Source of the DNA: Pseudomonadota bacterium
GTDB lineage: Bacteria > Pseudomonadota > Alphaproteobacteria > Rhizobiales > Kaistiaceae
Reading direction: 5' to 3'
Length of the DNA: 8,250 bases
Assembly: GCA_023433185.1 (NCBI GenBank)
Contig: JAEZEN010000299.1
Span: forward strand, 1-8,250
Below, piece after piece: positions 5,809-8,250 of the stretch (position 1 is the stretch's first letter; each line of letters opens with the position of its first letter). A program made the position numbers and the translations under genes. The notes under the pieces were generated by a model that was not told the DNA's origin, did no database searches, and saw only the letters and a program-made list of their open reading frames with translations.

Positions 5809-5864
5809 TCCCCCGGGGGCCGCGCCGAGCCGTTTTCGCGGCGTAGCACCGACATACGAAGTCT

Positions 5865-5893
5865 TTGGCTCACATTCGCCATTTTGGTACGGT
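5865..5893 (+). promoter_or_regulatory. putative promoter of the FAD oxidase gene
   Basis: TTGGCT (5865-5870) and TACGGT (5888-5893) are separated by exactly 17 bases and resemble sigma-70 -35 and -10 boxes. Transcription would start near 5900, shortly before the ribosome site at 5913. The spacing is ideal and the -10 box is weak. Confidence 0.45.
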
Positions 5894-5931
5894 GGCCTTC
5901 ACCCGCCCATCCAGGAGGCACTTGAACGCGC

Positions 5932-7347
5932 ATGACCATCCAGGTCGCGGTCGAACCCGTTTCCCGCAACGAGGCCGGCCTAGCCGCCGCGATGCCCATC
6001 CTCGCCGAGCGATTCGGCGAGCGGCTCGTCCGTTCGGAAGCGGTGCGGCGCCAGCATGCGCACACCCTGACGTGGCTCGCCAACCAGCCGCCGGACGGCG
6101 TGGTCTTCGCCGAAACCACCGAGGACGTCGCCGACATCGTCCGGATCTGCGCGGCGCACCGGGTGCCGGTGATCCCGTTCGCGGTCGGCTCGTCCCTCGA
6201 GGGCCACACCAACGCCCCCGGCGGTGGCATCGCGATCGACCTGCTGCGCATGAACCGGGTGCTCGCCGTCCACCCCGAGGACCTCGACTGCGTCGTCCAG
6301 CCCGGCGTCACCCGCCAGATGCTCAACGAGCATCTCCGCGACACGGGCCTGTTCTTCCCCATCGATCCCGGCGCCGAGGCCTCGCTCGGCGGCATGGCCG
6401 CGACCCGCGCCTCCGGGACCAATGCCGTCCGCTACGGCACGATGCGCGACAACGTCATCAACCTCACCGCGGTGATGCCTGACGGCAGCATCGTCAAGAC
6501 CGGCAGCCGCGCCAAGAAGTCGTCGGCCGGCTACGACCTGACCCGCCTCCTCGTCGGTTCCGAGGGCACGCTTGGCGTCATCACCGAACTCACCCTGAAG
6601 CTCTACGGCATCCCCGAGGCGATCGCCGGGGGCGTATGCCCGTTTCCAAGCGTCGAAGCAGCCTGCAACGCGGTCATCCTGACCATTCAGAGCGGCGTGC
6701 CCGTCGCACGGATCGAGCTTCTCGACGCGCTCCAGGTCAAGGCCTGCAACGCCTATTCGAAACTCGACCTGCCGGAGACGCCGACCCTCTTCCTCGAGTT
6801 CCATGGCACACCCGCCTCGGTGAAGGAGCAGTCCGAGCAGTTCGGCGCGATCGCTGCCGAGTTCGGTGCCGGCGATTTCATCTGGGAGACCACGCCGGAA
6901 GCGCGCAACAAGCTCTGGAAGGCCCGCCACGACGTCTACTGGGCCTGCGTCGGCCTCCGCCCGGGCGCCAAGGTGGTCGCGACCGACGTTTGCGTGCCGA
7001 TCTCGCGGCTCGCCGAATGCGTTACCGAGACCGCGGCCGACATCGCGCGCGAGGGCCTCGTCGGGCCGATCGTCGGCCACGTCGGCGACGGCAATTTCCA
7101 TGTCACGATGCTGGTCGACCTCGAGGATGCAGACGAGGTCGAACGCGCCGAGGCCTTCGTCGGCCGGCTCAATCTCCGCGCCATCGCCATGGAAGGCACC
7201 TGCACCGGCGAGCATGGTGTCGGCCAGGGCAAGATGAAGTACCTCATCACCGAGCACGGGAAGGGGCTCGACGTGATGCGTGCGATCAAGCGCGCGATCG
7301 ATCCGGACAACATCATGAATCCGGGCAAGATCGTCGCGGTCACCTGA
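5932..7347 (+). CDS. FAD-binding oxidoreductase, D-lactate dehydrogenase/GlcD type
   Basis: A flavoprotein of the VAO family that probably oxidises a D-2-hydroxy acid such as D-lactate or glycolate and passes electrons to cytochrome c or quinone. The 471-residue product has an N-terminal FAD_binding_4 domain at about residues 55-190, with the flavin loop PFAVGSSLEGHTN (82-94) and GAEASLGGMAATRASGTNAVRYG spanning 147-169. SSAGYDLTRLLVGSEGTLG lies at 197-215. The C-terminal FAD-oxidase_C domain (about 225-468) holds GHVGDGNFH (382-390) with likely metal-binding His383 and His390, and GTCTGEHGVG (422-431). The pattern is closest to eukaryotic-type LDHD/Dld1 and GlcD proteins. AGGAGG at 5913-5918 is strong but 13 bases from the ATG, longer than usual; no alternative in-frame start is closer. 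No iron-sulfur partner (GlcF-like) gene is adjacent, which argues for a single-subunit dehydrogenase over glycolate oxidase. Substrate specificity is not proven. Confidence 0.93.
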   Translation: MTIQVAVEPVSRNEAGLAAAMPILAERFGERLVRSEAVRRQHAHTLTWLANQPPDGVVFAETTEDVADIVRICAAHRVPVIPFAVGSSLEGHTNAPGGGIAIDLLRMNRVLAVHPEDLDCVVQPGVTRQMLNEHLRDTGLFFPIDPGAEASLGGMAATRASGTNAVRYGTMRDNVINLTAVMPDGSIVKTGSRAKKSSAGYDLTRLLVGSEGTLGVITELTLKLYGIPEAIAGGVCPFPSVEAACNAVILTIQSGVPVARIELLDALQVKACNAYSKLDLPETPTLFLEFHGTPASVKEQSEQFGAIAAEFGAGDFIWETTPEARNKLWKARHDVYWACVGLRPGAKVVATDVCVPISRLAECVTETAADIAREGLVGPIVGHVGDGNFHVTMLVDLEDADEVERAEAFVGRLNLRAIAMEGTCTGEHGVGQGKMKYLITEHGKGLDVMRAIKRAIDPDNIMNPGKIVAVT

Positions 7348-7361
7348 AGCGGGGGCGAAGC

Positions 7362-7368
7362 GAGGGAG
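7362..7368 (+). promoter_or_regulatory. Shine-Dalgarno site that decides the AsmA start
   Basis: GAGGGAG ends seven bases before CTG 7376-7378. The only other nearby starts are GTG 7369-7371, which reads into a stop after three codons, and TTG 7391-7393, 22 bases away. The site therefore supports initiation at the CTG. Confidence 0.6.
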
Positions 7369-7375
7369 TGGAACG

Positions 7376-8250
7376 CTGAACCGGCTCTATTTGACCATCG
7401 GCGGCCTCATCGTCATCGCGCTCTTTGCGGCGCTGATCGTCCCGTGGTTCATCAACTGGGACGACTACAAGGGCAACTTCGAGGCCGAGGCGACGCGCAT
7501 CCTCGGCCAGCCGGTGCGCGTCAACGGCACCGCCGACGCGAGCATCCTCCCCTCCCCGTCGCTGACCTTCACGGACGTGACCGTGGGCGAGACCGAGGGC
7601 CGGCCGATGATGGAGGTCAAGCGGTTCTCGGTCACGATCGAGCTCATGCCGCTCATGCAGGGCCACATCAAGGTCATCGCGATGGCCCTGGAGGATCCCG
7701 TCGTGCGCGTCGCGGTCGACGATTCCGGCCAGGTCGACTGGACGCTCCGCCCCGAGGCCTCGCGCGACCTTGACCCCGACAACGTCGCCCTGTCCGGCGT
7801 GGAGATCACCAACGGCACGCTCAGCTACACGGACGCGCGATCGAACACCGCCATCACGCTGACCGACATCAAGGCCTCCGTCGATGCCCGCTCCCTCGCC
7901 GGGCCGTGGCGCATCGACGGCAGCTACAGCTCGAACGGTATGCCGGCCCACTTCACGGTGGCGACCGGGGTCCGTTCCGCCGACGGTGCGATCCGGGTCA
8001 AGACCGACATCACTCCCGGCCAGTGGCCGGTCGCCATCGCCGCCGACGGCATCGTCACCCAGGACGGTTCGGGACCGAGCTACACCGGCACCTACAACCT
8101 CACCCAGGTCGTCCCCGCCGTCACCGAGGACGGCGAGGGCCGGGGCGATGCGACCGGCTGGCGCAGCGAAGGCGGCTTCGCGCTGACGCGCGACAAGCTG
8201 GTGATCGACAAGGCGGTCCTTTCGGAAGGCCCGCCCGACCGGCCGTCGAG
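7376..8250 (+). CDS. AsmA-family protein, N-terminal part, CTG start
   Basis: This is the N-terminal 291 residues of an AsmA-family protein; the frame is open to the window end, so the C-terminus is missing. Family members are large, inner-membrane-anchored periplasmic proteins linked to outer-membrane assembly and lipid transport. A signal anchor occupies about residues 4-23 (after Asn2-Arg3), then comes the typical N-terminal motif PWFINWDDYK (23-32), AEATRILGQPVRVNG and LPSPSLTFTDVTVG. Beta-rich repeats follow (VEITNGTLSYTD). The family N-terminus usually reads MNRLYL; here NRLYL is preceded by CTG, not ATG, with GAGGGAG seven bases upstream, so CTG appears to be the start codon. No ATG, GTG or other TTG in frame precedes it after the oxidase stop. 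A start at TTG 7391 would remove Arg3 and lose the ribosome site. The gene begins 28 bases after the oxidase gene and is probably cotranscribed with it. Confidence 0.87.
   Translation, partial: MNRLYLTIGGLIVIALFAALIVPWFINWDDYKGNFEAEATRILGQPVRVNGTADASILPSPSLTFTDVTVGETEGRPMMEVKRFSVTIELMPLMQGHIKVIAMALEDPVVRVAVDDSGQVDWTLRPEASRDLDPDNVALSGVEITNGTLSYTDARSNTAITLTDIKASVDARSLAGPWRIDGSYSSNGMPAHFTVATGVRSADGAIRVKTDITPGQWPVAIAADGIVTQDGSGPSYTGTYNLTQVVPAVTEDGEGRGDATGWRSEGGFALTRDKLVIDKAVLSEGPPDRPS

Noticed and set aside
5980..7257. 425-codon minus-strand open frame opposite the FAD oxidase
   Set aside because: It is a shadow of the oxidase gene. The composition is typical of antisense frames in GC-rich DNA and no domain is visible.
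7348..7375. Terminator between the FAD oxidase and AsmA genes
   Set aside because: The 28-base gap holds a ribosome site but no stem-loop or U-run, so cotranscription is more likely.
7340..7951. 203-codon minus-strand frame opposite the AsmA gene
   Set aside because: It is antisense to the AsmA-family frame, which is open from 7376 to the window end with clear family motifs.

Overview
The window comes from a high-GC alphaproteobacterium, most likely of the order Hyphomicrobiales (Rhizobiales). The best lineage marker is a BA14K-family envelope protein, a family largely confined to that order. GC-rich codon use and alphaproteobacterial-type AsmA and LeuA proteins agree with this. I do not assign a genus. 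The genes are chromosomal housekeeping and accessory metabolic genes; I see no mobile element, CRISPR array, tRNA or rRNA.

Layout. (1) On the minus strand, leuA (19-1587, 2-isopropylmalate synthase) is preceded by a 347-bp leader region. This region holds a putative promoter, a previously unlisted 37-codon leader ORF (1700-1813) ending in a leucine cluster (LLLRLNLAL), a set of alternative RNA pairings, and the leuA ribosome site. It reads as a leucine-sensing attenuator. (2) Also on the minus strand, a probable three-gene unit runs PhzF-family isomerase (3186-4091), four-helix membrane protein (2689-3111) and GntR/FCD regulator (1935-2663), closed by a short terminator-like hairpin at 1909-1926. 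(3) On the plus strand, a secreted or envelope BA14K protein (4279-4728) is divergent from the PhzF gene. It overlaps tail-to-tail by 50 bp with a minus-strand EamA/DMT-family exporter (4679-5647). (4) On the plus strand, a GlcD/D-lactate-dehydrogenase-like FAD oxidase (5932-7347) is followed 28 nt later by an AsmA-family protein that runs off the window end. The AsmA gene appears to begin with a CTG codon.

How the parts fit. The strongest regulatory story is leuA. The leader's leucine codons include three CTT codons, followed by an AGA arginine codon, in an otherwise GC-rich gene set, as expected of a stalling peptide. No U-run follows the hairpins. The Leu-codon stretch is complementary to the leuA Shine-Dalgarno sequence, which raises the possibility of control at translation rather than, or as well as, at transcription termination. 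The PhzF, membrane protein and GntR genes look like a small self-contained catabolic or detoxification cassette with its own regulator, but the substrate cannot be told from sequence. The remaining genes are ordinary envelope and redox functions.
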